This document shows, piece by piece, positions 44,460-55,198 of a DNA stretch of 64,000 nt. The stretch comes from Gordionus sp. m RMFG-2023 (Eukaryota; Nematomorpha; Gordioida; Chordodea; Parachordodidae): positions 20,569,120 through 20,633,119 of the forward strand of contig NC_088778.1 of the NCBI RefSeq assembly GCF_954871325.1. The letters run 5' to 3'. Both the position numbers and the translations under genes were made by a program. Within the stretch, counting starts at the first letter, position 1. The number at the start of each line of letters is the position of its first letter. The notes under the pieces are model-generated. The model did not search any database, had not been told where the DNA came from, and saw only the letters and a program-made list of their open reading frames with translations.

Positions 44460-45235
44460 AATAATTTAAATAATATATAAATACCGTTTGAAAACCAAGC
44501 CAATATAAATATGAGATATATTTTTTAAGCCCAGTCCAACCCATAATAATTTTGAAAAAATTTTCCCAAGCCGAGAGATATTAAATTTATAATTAATGAA
44601 GGTGAAATCTCTGATTTACCAATTAGTCTACAGGTAAAAGATATTTCTTTATAAAAATATTAACATAAGACCAACATTTAACATTAAAAAATCCTAATAT
44701 AGGTTCAAGCCTACGATATGGAAAAATTTTCTAAGCATCCAAGATCTTAATAAATTAAAAAGATTTTCTCAAGCCCACCTCAATCCCTAATAATTTTGAA
44801 AACCAAGCCAATAATTTTGAGAAATATTTTTTAAGTCCAGTTTAACCCATAATAATTTTGAAACCAAGCCCAGAGATATTAAATTTATAATTAATGAAGG
44901 GGAAATCTCTGATTTACCAATTAGTCTACGGGTAAAATATATTTCTTTATAAAAATATTAACATAAGACTAATATTTAACATTAAAAAATCCCAATTTAG
45001 GTTCAAGCCTACAATATTTGGAAAAAATTTCCAAGCATCCAAGATCTTAATAACTTAAAAAGATATTCTCAAGCCCATTTCAATCCCTAATAATTTTTGA
45101 AAACCAAGCCAATATTAATTTTGAGAAATATTTTTTAAGCCCAGTACAACCCATAATAATTTTGGAAAAATTTTCCCAAGCCTAGAGATATTAAATTTAT
45201 TGAATTAACTCATTTATGAATTTCTATATAAATAT
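44460..45235. repeat. Tandem repeat of about 300-base units in element E
   Basis: The run 'gatattaaatttataattaatgaaggkgaaatctctgatttacc' occurs from 44577 and 44876, and a partial third copy starts near 45185; the preceding 'aagcccagt..aacccataataattttg' repeats in step. About 2.3 units are present. Units share words with the element's own inverted arms. Confidence 0.75.
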
Positions 45236-45655
45236 TAATAATTTGTAATATTTAGTAAATAATGTATTACTTTCCTATGTATAAACATTGGTATAAAAGA
45301 GAATCATGACAAAATAAGGTCTGCCCTAATATTAATTATCTTCTTTTTTTACATTTTAAACTAATTGGTAAATCAGATATTTACCCTTCATGTGATGATA
45401 AATCAATTAAAAATTTAAATATCTCCGAGGTGGGAAAAAATTTTCAAAGTTATATTGGATACGACTGGGCTTCGAACCTCAAAATTAATATTAACTTGCA
45501 CCTGACATGGGAATATCTTTTACAAATTATTATGGGTTGAGCTGGGCTTGATAAACTTTTTTATAATTATATGCTTCCTAATATTGTGAGCTTAACTTGG
45601 CATGACACTATCGTAAAAAATGAATAAAAATCTCATTCTTCATCATTGGGCTTTC

Positions 45656-46130
45656 TTAATAATTTGTGATATTTAATAAATAATGTATTACTTTCCTATG
45701 TATAAACATTGGTATAAACTCAAGACTTGATCAATGGACATGGGAATATCTTTTACAAATTATTAAGGGTAGGGGCTTGATAAACTTTTTTTATAATTAT
45801 ATGCTTCCTTAATTATATGCTTCTTAATATTGTGCCTCCTACAGTTGCATCAATTTTGAAAAAAATTTCCCAAGCCTAGAGATCTAAAATATTAATAATT
45901 TGTAATATTTAGTAAATAATATATTACTTTTTGGTTTTAATAGGGCCTCCCATAGTTGCATAGAAAATTTAAGTTATAGGATCATCTGTTTGTATAAAAT
46001 AAATAAATAAAATCAACAATAGTAAATAATGTATTACTTTTTGGTTTTAATATGGCCTCCTACAGTTGCATAGAAAATTTAAGTTATAGGATCATCTGTT
46101 TGTATAAAATAAATAAATTAATTAAACAAA
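45656..46130. repeat. Tandem duplications between elements E and B copy 2
   Basis: 'gtattactttttggttttaata.ggcctcc.a.agttgcatagaaaatttaag' with its following 50 bases is present twice in succession (about 45915-46020 and 46022-46127). 'gtattactttcctatgtataaacattggtataaa' near 45690 repeats 45255-45295 inside element E. No gene. Confidence 0.65.
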
Positions 46131-46874
46131 TAAAAAAATTAAATACATTCTTAGAGAATTATTATGTCGTTTACTATATTTTTATGCATAAAATATCAAT
46201 AACGTCGCTTGAAGCTGTATATAATTATCACGTGCTTTTCTTTGTTGTTTTTCAAATGAAGTGAAAAATTTTCCGTTTGAGTTTGAGTAGAGTGAAAGCT
46301 AAGTTTTGATTAATATATAATATTTTTTTTTACATTGATTTATTGTAGAAATAATATAGGCAATTCATTTCTTGTTCTTAATTCATTGAATTAAATAAAA
46401 CCCAGGTATAATTTTGATTTTCTAATGTTTCTTTTTAATATTAATTAATTGATTGTTAATTTATGTTATTTTATTACTAACTAAGCTCAACGAACACAGT
46501 TAAAATCTTACCTAATATATGGATTAAAACAATTTACTTATCATTGGCAATAATTTTCAGTAAAATTTATTGTTCAAACCAAATATAATAATTAACTTTA
46601 TATAGCTATTTTTACACTTATTTATATGATCATTGAATTGAGATGTAAGTAAAAAATCAAAAGTAAACAACTTATTTATATTTCATAACCCATAGACAGT
46701 AATGTTTTTTTTTATTATTACTGGCTGGTTCATCAGATTTTTATAAAAATAAGTAATTTTATATGAAATATAAATTTTATTTGAATTTCCAGTTCACATC
46801 TTGAGTTATTTTTTTTAGCCTTAAGTTATAAATTAATAATAGTAAATGTTTTATGCAACATCATATGAAAGTTA

Positions 46875-49152
46875 TTGTATAAGTTTAATAATTACCCACC
46901 TAAAACTATATTATCCACCATTACAGCAGATAAATCCTTCACATACTCTGAAAATACATTATCTACAATTACATCAATTTCATCTATATTATACTCACAC
47001 TTGTTAGAAGAATCTACATCAATAATGCCTTCAGATATTTCACAAAGTGGATTATTGATATTGCAAACAATTTCACATTTTATAGGAATATCGTCACATT
47101 CATCTGTAACAATTTAATCATCTATTCTTTTAAAGAGCTCCTTCCCATATATGTCACAAATCTATTCAGGGGATCCTACAGTATCTCCTTCAGGATTGGA
47201 TGTGCATACACATGAAAATTTTAATACGAATTAACAGCTACTATAACTCAAAACTTACATTTTTAATGCAACGTCTTATACAACCAATAAATAGTAAATA
47301 TGATCAATTATGTTATCAAATGGTTATGAGAAAGAAATACAAAGAAAATGGCAATAAAACTAATGTGCAATAAAGCCAGAGCTGTGTACTACTCAATCTG
47401 CCTTTGCAGTATGCGAAAACACTTTTACAACAGGCTCAATAAATTTTTTACATGAAAATTTAAGAGTACATATTAGTGCAGTCATACCTTAGAGCATCAA
47501 ATAAAATAGTCATTTGAAAATTTAATTAATGTAAATGAAAAAAATCGACAAATTTATAACAATGTCCACATAAAAAGCAAATATTCGAGATAATAAAGTT
47601 CTTAGGCAAATAAAACTTATTACCCTACAGAGGATTAAATACTACGGAAGAACTTATAGCAACTTAGAAATAGAAAATTTGAATCATGGGAATTTTCTGG
47701 AAATGATTCGTATTATATCGAAGAATGATCAAATACTCAAGATCATCTAGAGAATGTTATTTTAAAAAGCAAACTTAGAAAATAAAATCTTAAACTCTCT
47801 GACATATCAAAATCGAAGGGAAGAGGTTCTCTCATAATTTTGTTGTCAAAAACAACTGTTAACAAAGTTATCGATGTTGTTAGTGATCAAATCAGGAATT
47901 TAATAAAAAAATCGATTGGTAAACGGTTTAGTTTGCAAATGGATAGTACTCAAGCATTAGCGTTTATGATCAAGCAACCATTTGCCTATACATATATAAT
48001 GATAAAATAACAACAAGGTTTTTCGCAATTGCAAAATTTACAAACTCTTCTGGATAAGGATTTTTTTATCTTGAGTGAATGCTTTCTAAAACATGGAATT
48101 CAAAGGATAAATATAATTAGAGAATCATTTGATCGTGCTGCAAATATGTGTGGTAAATGTTGCAAGCTCTTATTAGACAAGAGGCTCTAGCTAGTTTGTA
48201 TATTTGGTCTTACAGTCACATATTAAATCTCTGTATATGTGATTCATGCCATAATATTGAAGGCAGAAATTTATTTGTATTATTGAAAGACTAGCAACTT
48301 TCTTTGCTAGGGTGAAGCAGAATAATTCATATAGCCAAAATAAGTTGAGAAGGCTGCAAAAAATAGGTGAGCCAAGGTGATGGGCACCTGAAAAAACCTT
48401 TAGGTGGATATATGGTAAAGCGAGTTTGCTCATTTATAATAGGTAAATTCATTTGAGGCAAAAACCTCATCAGAAGCGCAGTCTTTGATTGATAATTTAT
48501 ATAAATTTAAGACTCTAAGTAAAGCTATAATATATTTGGAAATTTTTGAAATAATGGGGCCACTTTCATTATATCTTTAAACTAAAAATTTAGATATTTT
48601 GTCAACATGGAAAATGATAGAAGATGCTAAGTCTTCTGTATCATCGATAACTATTACATCGATTCAAAATAAAGTAATAAAAATTCTAATTTAAATGAAA
48701 CACTTTCATATGTAAAGCTCTCGTAGATTATCTGGGTACAGAATGCTCTGCCAAAAAATAATAGGACGAGCGAAGAGAGTATACAGTGACGAAGGCCAAA
48801 ATGAACTTCCTTAAGAATCAATTGACCTTTATAGGGTCGAAGTATTTCGTCTTATAATTGATCAAATTATAAATAGCTTGTCAGAACGGTTTTCTGCGAA
48901 TAGCGAGCTTATTTTGAATGTGTAATATTTGCATCCAAGGCATTTTGATAAAATAAATAGTAAAGGTATTTCTGAAAAGACCTTGGAAAAACTGGCACAA
49001 TTGGCAAATATATTGAGTGTTAAATTACGTAACGAATTGTGTTCATTTGCCAGTATATTCAACGATTGAATAGCAGAATTAAATGAAAAGGAATATGATA
49101 TCGTATGAAAAGTGAGGAGTCAAATGAAGAAGATGGAATATTACAATATGAT
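46875..49152 (+). pseudogene. hAT transposase remnant of B copy 2
   Basis: Traces match the intact copy motif by motif: the zinc-finger region near 47000-47420 (IMPSDISQSG), the 'FSLQMDSTQ' box near 47925-47955, 'SFDRAANM' near 48128, and the 'RIGRAKR' and 'RVEVFR' stretches near 48750-48850. The C-terminal end resumes across element C at 56640-56770 (NKCLICVYEILKKYNMHTSV). Stops and shifts occur every few dozen codons. The catalytic GESFDGA reads RESFDRA here. Not functional. Confidence 0.75.
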
Positions 49153-51929
49153 TATCATATATGTATGTATACCATTATTATAGAAATATATATATATCTT
49201 ATAACACAACTCCTAATGGTTCCCAAACAACTTATATTTTCATAAATATATAGCTAATCCTATTGTCACATGATCTAAAAAGAATAAAGATAAAAAAATG
49301 TTATATATCTCTTATTGAAATCAATTAAATGTCAATTATATATCAACAGATACAAAACGCCCCCCTTTCTTGAGAAATCAAACTGGGGTGAAGAAATACA
49401 ATTTACGCATATATATATATATAATCAAAAAAATGACTACATAAATTCTAATAAATGATCAAAAAGAAATATAAAAATTATTATCATTTATTTTCATTAA
49501 ATTTTCTTTTTTCTGTTTCAGGAAGTTGCATATTTTTTTTAACCATACATAACTTTCATTGAACTGTTGATCATCACTAACGACATTCGGGTCATAGCTG
49601 GATTGATATTGTACTGCTGATTGTCATTAAATCTTAATGGTTAGTAAGTCATAGCTTGATTGATTCATTGCATCATTGGTCAGCCATATTATTCTATCTT
49701 ATTGGTACTATTAATCCAGAATCATTGTAGACCTTTTAATCTAAAATAACATCTAATGACCAATTTTCTTCCTTTATATAACCTCCAAAATTTTAAAATC
49801 AAAAATATTCTAATATTACCTAATGGCTCCCTCCATTATTATCCTTTAAATATATAAATCTACATTTATACCTATAAAATTATAAATATTCCTATTAATT
49901 TACCTTTACATATATACAATATTACGCATATATATATAAACTTTTATTCAAAATTTTTAAACATAATAATATTCTAATATTATCTATTGGCTCCCTCCAT
50001 TATTATCCTTTACATATATATAAATCCACATTTATACATATAAAATCAAAATATTTTTATTAATTTGTCTTTAGATATATACAATATTACACATGTATAT
50101 ATATAAACTTTAATATTATACTTTTTAAAAACTTGAACTATTTATGACCCATTCTTGACTTTCAATTCATCTTTAGCATATGTTTAACATCTAACTTTCA
50201 TATCTAGAATTTGCATATTTCTATTTCATCACATAATTTTTCTTTATCAATCTTTTTTTTATAAACAACATTATATTTCTTTCTTTTTATTTCTTTTTCA
50301 AACACTAACAAAATGTTTCATATCCATAATTTTCATATCATTTTTTTTAAACATTAGCAAAATGTTTCATATCCATAATTTTCATTTCACCATTTTTTTA
50401 AAATATCAATATCACAATCCATTTATTTTCGCATAATATTTCAAAATAATTTATTCATGCTAATTATAATCCCAAAATTTAAATATTAAGCAATCTTTTC
50501 TGTCCTGCATATCGTGAGTACTTAAATTATATGACGGGATACCTGTAACGCTAGTCTTATGGTTTACAGAATAATACTAAATAAAACTTATTATCAAAAC
50601 ACTGTATAACACAAAAATTATTATTACTCCTAACATATCCCATGGTACAGAAATTATTATTACCCCAACCATCCAATGGTTCCAAAAAATTTTTAAAATA
50701 TTTTATCGTGCTAGATAAGATAGGATAGTAATATATACCATATCCAATGGTTCCCAAAAAAAATTTTAAATGTAAACTTTTATCACAATACATAATCCAT
50801 TTATATATCACCAAATTCTAAAATAAACCTTAAAATAAACTCTTTTAAACCCATGTTTTACTTTTTATCACTTATTTTAATTTTTAAGACAATTGAAAAC
50901 CTTTTAAACCCATACTTTACTTTTTATTATATTTCCTCAAAATTTAACTATTAATTTTAACTTATTTAAAATAAACACGCTTATTGAATTTCACCCAATC
51001 CTATTTTAAAATTTTACATTAACTTTACTTTTATAATTCTTTCAACTATATGTAAACTATTAATATATATAAAATATTAAAAAATATAAAATATTAATCT
51101 ATATAAAATATTAATCTATATAAAATATTACTCATTTATATATCCAAAATTTTAACTTATAAATATTAAAACATTTTAACCCCTACCAAATTCTTTACAA
51201 AACATATTCCATTTAAATTTCTCTTTTTTCCTCTCTTCCCTTTTTCCCTTCCATCTATTCCAATTTTTCTATACTTTCTTATTTATAATTTTATAGATTG
51301 CATACAAATATAATTTTGTTTTACCTTTGTTTTCAAATCTCTTTTTTATATTTTATTCCTAATGTTCCATGATTGTATATGGCTAATTACTTACATTATG
51401 TCAAATTTTTCCCAAATGTCTTTACGTTGTCACAGCACAATTATCATATATATACCATTATTATATAAATATATATCTTATAAATTACAACTCGTAATGC
51501 ATATGCGTGGCCAGGATTTTCCTAAGGGAGGGGGGAATTAATTACTGGGGCTTCTCCCCCAGACTCCATTTTGGGCGGACCTTTGGCCCACTTTTGCCCG
51601 GCCTTCGGCCGGATTACCTTAGTCTATATATAGTCATAAAATATTTTTACAATATAGAAGGTTAATTTTAATAAAAAAAAATAAGCCTGGAACAAATATG
51701 AAATAATATATTTTTATTAGTTTATATAAAATATAATAAATTACTTGGTATATGCATCAGTGACGAGGTGTCAAGTTTACTACTAGGGAAGCAATCAAAA
51801 AATTTTTTTATTTATTAGTCAAACCATAAAAAATTAAGATTTATAAATAAGCGGAATTCATCTTTGTTTTTGAGTAAAATGATCAAGTACTGAAATTATA
51901 AAAGTTATTACTAGATTTTAAATTTTTCA

Positions 51930-53984
51930 ATAATTTTTTTTCAATAGAAATCAAAGCTAGATTCGATAATCGATTTTGACTCATTCTGTTTCTACATTAA
52001 GATTTGATTATTTTTAAAGATGAAAACCACCGTTCTGCACTTGCTGTTGTTGCAGCCAAAGTTAAAATGAATTTGCATATTTTAAAAACTCTTTAAAACT
52101 TTTCATCAAATCGATATTAATTAAAAATTCAAGTATTTCATAAACATTTTTTCTCTTTCAAAATTCATCGTCACGAAACACTACTTTTAATTCGGGTTCC
52201 AGCTTGTGTAAGTCGAAAATTAGTGTCATTTAAATTGTCTAATAAATATTTTAGGAAATTTTGATTAAATATTTGAAATTTACTAATATCTAACAATTCG
52301 ACGAATTTGATATTTTTTAATGTATCAAACCGAAAATCAATTTCATTGATTATAGTATCTATTATTTTAATTATCAAATTTTTATAAAATTCTCTTGTAT
52401 TAGGCAATCCGGATCTATTAAGTTTTTTATCTAAATTGTCTTCAAAATTTTCCTTTACATTTAAATTTCTCCAAAAAACATCAAAGTTTTCTATGTTAGA
52501 TTTAACTGAATTTCTGAAATCGTTAATACTTTTAAGACAATATGATACATCGTTAATTTTAGTTTGAAGTATATCAAATAATAAATCAGATTCTGGAAAA
52601 ACTTCTTGAAAAAAATATAACAAAGTTAGAAAATTTGCATCATTTAATATATTTAAAAAGCCACGAGATGTTATTAGAACATCATTATCCCAAACAATAT
52701 CAGATTCTTCATCAATCATACTTTCAAAAAAAACGACTAGATCCTTCAAATAATTGAAAACTGTCTAAACCAGCCGACCATTGTATTCCCATCTTGTTGG
52801 GGCTACTCGTGGTAATCTTTTTTTAACATATTTATCAAATTCTGCTGTACGCTTAGATGATGTACTAAAAAAACTGGCTAAACCAGATAAAGTTGCAAAA
52901 AAACCTTACATTCTTTAATTTTGCTGCAAGATTTTGATAATATAAGATTTAACTTGTGGGCAAAACAATGAATATAAAGTGCAGAAGGATTGACGTCTCT
53001 GATTTTTGCTTGCAGTCCATGTGAATCACCTGACATAACAGCTGCGCCATCGTAACTTTGACCTATCAATTTTTTCATAATTTTCTTATCATTCAAAAAT
53101 TTAATGACAAATTTTGATAAAGAATTAGCATCACGATGCATTGTAACATCAAAGAATTCAATAAATCTTTCATATAATGTCCCGTTATTTAAAACATATC
53201 GAAGAACTACAGCCAGTTAGGATTTATTATTTATATCAATTGTTTCATCTAATATCATTGTTATAAATTCCGTTTCTTCCAATTCATCTAATATTTTTTG
53301 GTGTAAGACATATGAAATGGAATTTATTAAATCATTTTGAATATCGCTTGATAGTCCAATAAAAACTGTACTATTTTCTAAATGATGTTTCAATAGTAAA
53401 TTTTCTTCCACCAGCAAATAAATTAATTCAATATAATTTCCTCTATTTACTGAATTAGGTGATTCATCATCACCACGGAATGCGAGCTCCTGAATTCCAA
53501 GGAAACATATGGAAGTGATTAAAATTTTCAATATTTCTCTATTTGATTTGACCTTCGAATTATGCTGTTCAATTGATATTTTGTGCATCGAATCTATCAT
53601 ATTTTCAATACGAATTTCGCCAAATGTTTTTAATTGAATCATCGACCGCAAATGAGCGGTTGATTCTTCATGTCGTTTAACTGCCTTTGAAAAATTATTC
53701 ATATCCGAAAATCCTCTATCATTCCAAACATATTTTTCCTTTGGGAATAATAAGCATGACCAACAATATAGAGAATTAGAAAATTCACATCCAGTGAGCC
53801 ATTCATATTTATCATATTTATCGATAGAAAAATTACGAATGCAAGATTTTATTTCTTTTTTTAAATTTCTTAAAATTGGGTTTGGTCTTCCTTTTTCAAT
53901 AATTAATTTTTTGGTATCAAAATTTCTTGAGCTAAATGATAATATTAATAAATTTTCAATAATACAATTACAATTATTAAACAT
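51930..53984 (-). pseudogene. hAT-D transposase (TTF-zinc-finger/DUF4371 type), nearly complete
   Basis: ORF 53217-53984 carries the TTF-type finger (EWLTGCEFSNSLYCWSCLLF, GFSDMNNFSKAVKRHEESTAH) and the DUF4371 start (LAFRGDDES..NRGNYIELI, MILDETIDI). ORF 52878-53141 has LIGQSYDGAAVMSG and LYIHCFAHKLNLILS, the second catalytic block. Between 52750 and 52880 PTRWEYNGRLV is the TRW block in another frame. ORF 52171-52749 is the helical insert. At about 51950-52040 TASAERWFSSLKIIKS and RMSQNRLSNLALISIE form the dimerisation tail (expected ERSFS). All blocks are present in order; only a few stops and shifts separate them, so decay is recent. The start at 53984 lacks a basic leader and may not be the native one. 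Confidence 0.85.
53392..53484. repeat. Source copy of a 93-base duplication
   Basis: These 93 bases of the hAT-D transposase gene are repeated without a visible difference at 54435-54527, in direct orientation, just before the foreign endonuclease segment. The identity implies a recent event. Confidence 0.9.
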
Positions 53985-54434
53985 TAATTTAAAGAAAAAA
54001 AATTTTTTTTAAAAAAGAAGTAAGAAAAAAAAATTTATTTTTCTTTTATAAAAGAATAAGCAATTTTTTATTTGCTTCCCCAATGCTTATTTTTTAATCG
54101 TAAAATTAAACAATATCATAACATGATTTTCTATTTATTTATTGAAAAAATAAGCAATATTAGATTTGCTTCCCTCTTGTATATTTTTTTTAACGTAATA
54201 AAAAAATTACACCAAAAAAATATCGTATGAATCATGATTTATTAGTATATTTATTATTGGAAAATAAGCAATATTAAATTTGCTTCCATCATTTTTTAAC
54301 ATAGTAAATCTAAATATAATAGTAAATTTTTTTACGTAGTAAAAATAATAGTAAATTTTTGAACGTAGTAAAAATAATAGTAAATTTTTTAAAGTAAATT
54401 TTTTTTTTCCGGTCATGGGATACTTTATTTGAAT

Positions 54435-54527
54435 AATAGTAAATTTTCTTCCACCAGCAAATAAATTAATTCAATATAATTTCCTCTATTTACTGAATTA
54501 GGTGATTCATCATCACCACGGAATGCG
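54435..54527. repeat. Second copy of the 93-base duplication
   Basis: It is a direct, identical copy of 53392-53484, lying at the exact 5' junction of the endonuclease segment. It is most simply explained by a template switch or patch repair during insertion. Confidence 0.9.
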
Positions 54528-54538
54528 TTTTTCACCAA

Positions 54539-55198
54539 TTGAACCAAGGATCTGGTCACGAGTTTCTGGAAACCATACCCTCCAACAACCTCGATTTGTT
54601 GCTCACTGCTGACGAGCTAAGATTTGATATTGGACTACGGCTCAATTGCGAAATTGTTCTTCCGTACCAATGCAAACATTGCGAAACCAGCGTTGACAGC
54701 AAGGGTAGGCACTGCCTCCATTGTCGCTTTTGTCGTGGCCGCTTTTCACGGCACACCAAATGCAACGACATCATTTTACGCGCCCTCAAATCAGGAGGCA
54801 TTCCATCTAGACTAGAACCAACCGAAATTTTTAGAACCGACGGAAACCGTCCTGATGGAATGTCCTTGATCCCCTGGTCAAGGGGTCAGCTCCTGGTTTG
54901 GGACTTCACCTGCATTGACCCAAATGCACCTTCTAACCATAACGTCGATGCCCTCGCCCTCGCTGAATCCCGCAAAACCATAAAATACAGTTCCTTAGAC
55001 TCTTCTTTCTTATTCATACCCATCGCCTGCACCATTCTCACCACCTTCGGTAGCAAGGCTCAACGTTTTTTCAAAGATTTAGGCAAATGGATCCGCGAAA
55101 AAACCGACCAGCCAAAGGAATCCCTCTTCTTACGCCAAAGACTTGCTACCGCCATCATTCGTTCCAACTATCTAAGCTTCATCTCTTCCATTGAATAA
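54539..55198 (+). CDS. Restriction-like endonuclease domain of a non-LTR retrotransposon, intact ORF
   Basis: The 219-codon frame is unbroken and clearly GC-richer than everything around it. Residues 45-68 hold a zinc-knuckle pattern (CKHC..CLHC..C, with RH following), then RHTKCNDIILRALKSGGIP, then RTDGNRPDGMSLIPWSRGQL and LVWDFTCID. 'RPDG..l.pW..G..L.WD.TC.D' with the preceding CCHC/RH..ND block is the C-terminal restriction-like (PD-(D/E)XK) endonuclease seen after the reverse transcriptase in some LINEs of invertebrates. The tail RQRLATAIIRSNYLSFISSI is also typical. No reverse transcriptase precedes it, so it is a 5'-truncated LINE end, probably to about 55310 including 3' UTR. The ATG at 54539 is internal to the original protein. 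A domesticated or cargo role is conceivable but unsupported. Confidence 0.7.
   Translation: MNQGSGHEFLETIPSNNLDLLLTADELRFDIGLRLNCEIVLPYQCKHCETSVDSKGRHCLHCRFCRGRFSRHTKCNDIILRALKSGGIPSRLEPTEIFRTDGNRPDGMSLIPWSRGQLLVWDFTCIDPNAPSNHNVDALALAESRKTIKYSSLDSSFLFIPIACTILTTFGSKAQRFFKDLGKWIREKTDQPKESLFLRQRLATAIIRSNYLSFISSIE

Larger units (their letters stand above)
42108..45655. mobile_element. Element E, long-TIR DNA transposon
   Basis: The left arm (42108-42302 plus 42784-42905) is repeated inverted at 45345-45655 over about 320 bases, including 'gcatataattat' and 'gatttaccaattagtttaa'. The left terminus gaaagcccgtcaaaaatgacggg contains its own small palindrome; the right terminus is ..cattgggctttc. It interrupts the Gypsy-2 protease region. 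No transposase was recognised in the 2.4 kb core, though 43380-43720 has a few protein-like patches. The target duplication is not clear (TA at most). Confidence 0.65.

Noticed and set aside
45238-45720. Direct repeats around 45255 and 45690 as a pair of LTRs
   Set aside because: They are short, lie at the edge of element E's own tandem repeats, and lack LTR termini or duplications.
54556-54815. ORFs overlapping the endonuclease gene in other frames
   Set aside because: They are shadows of the 54539-55198 frame, which alone carries recognisable motifs.
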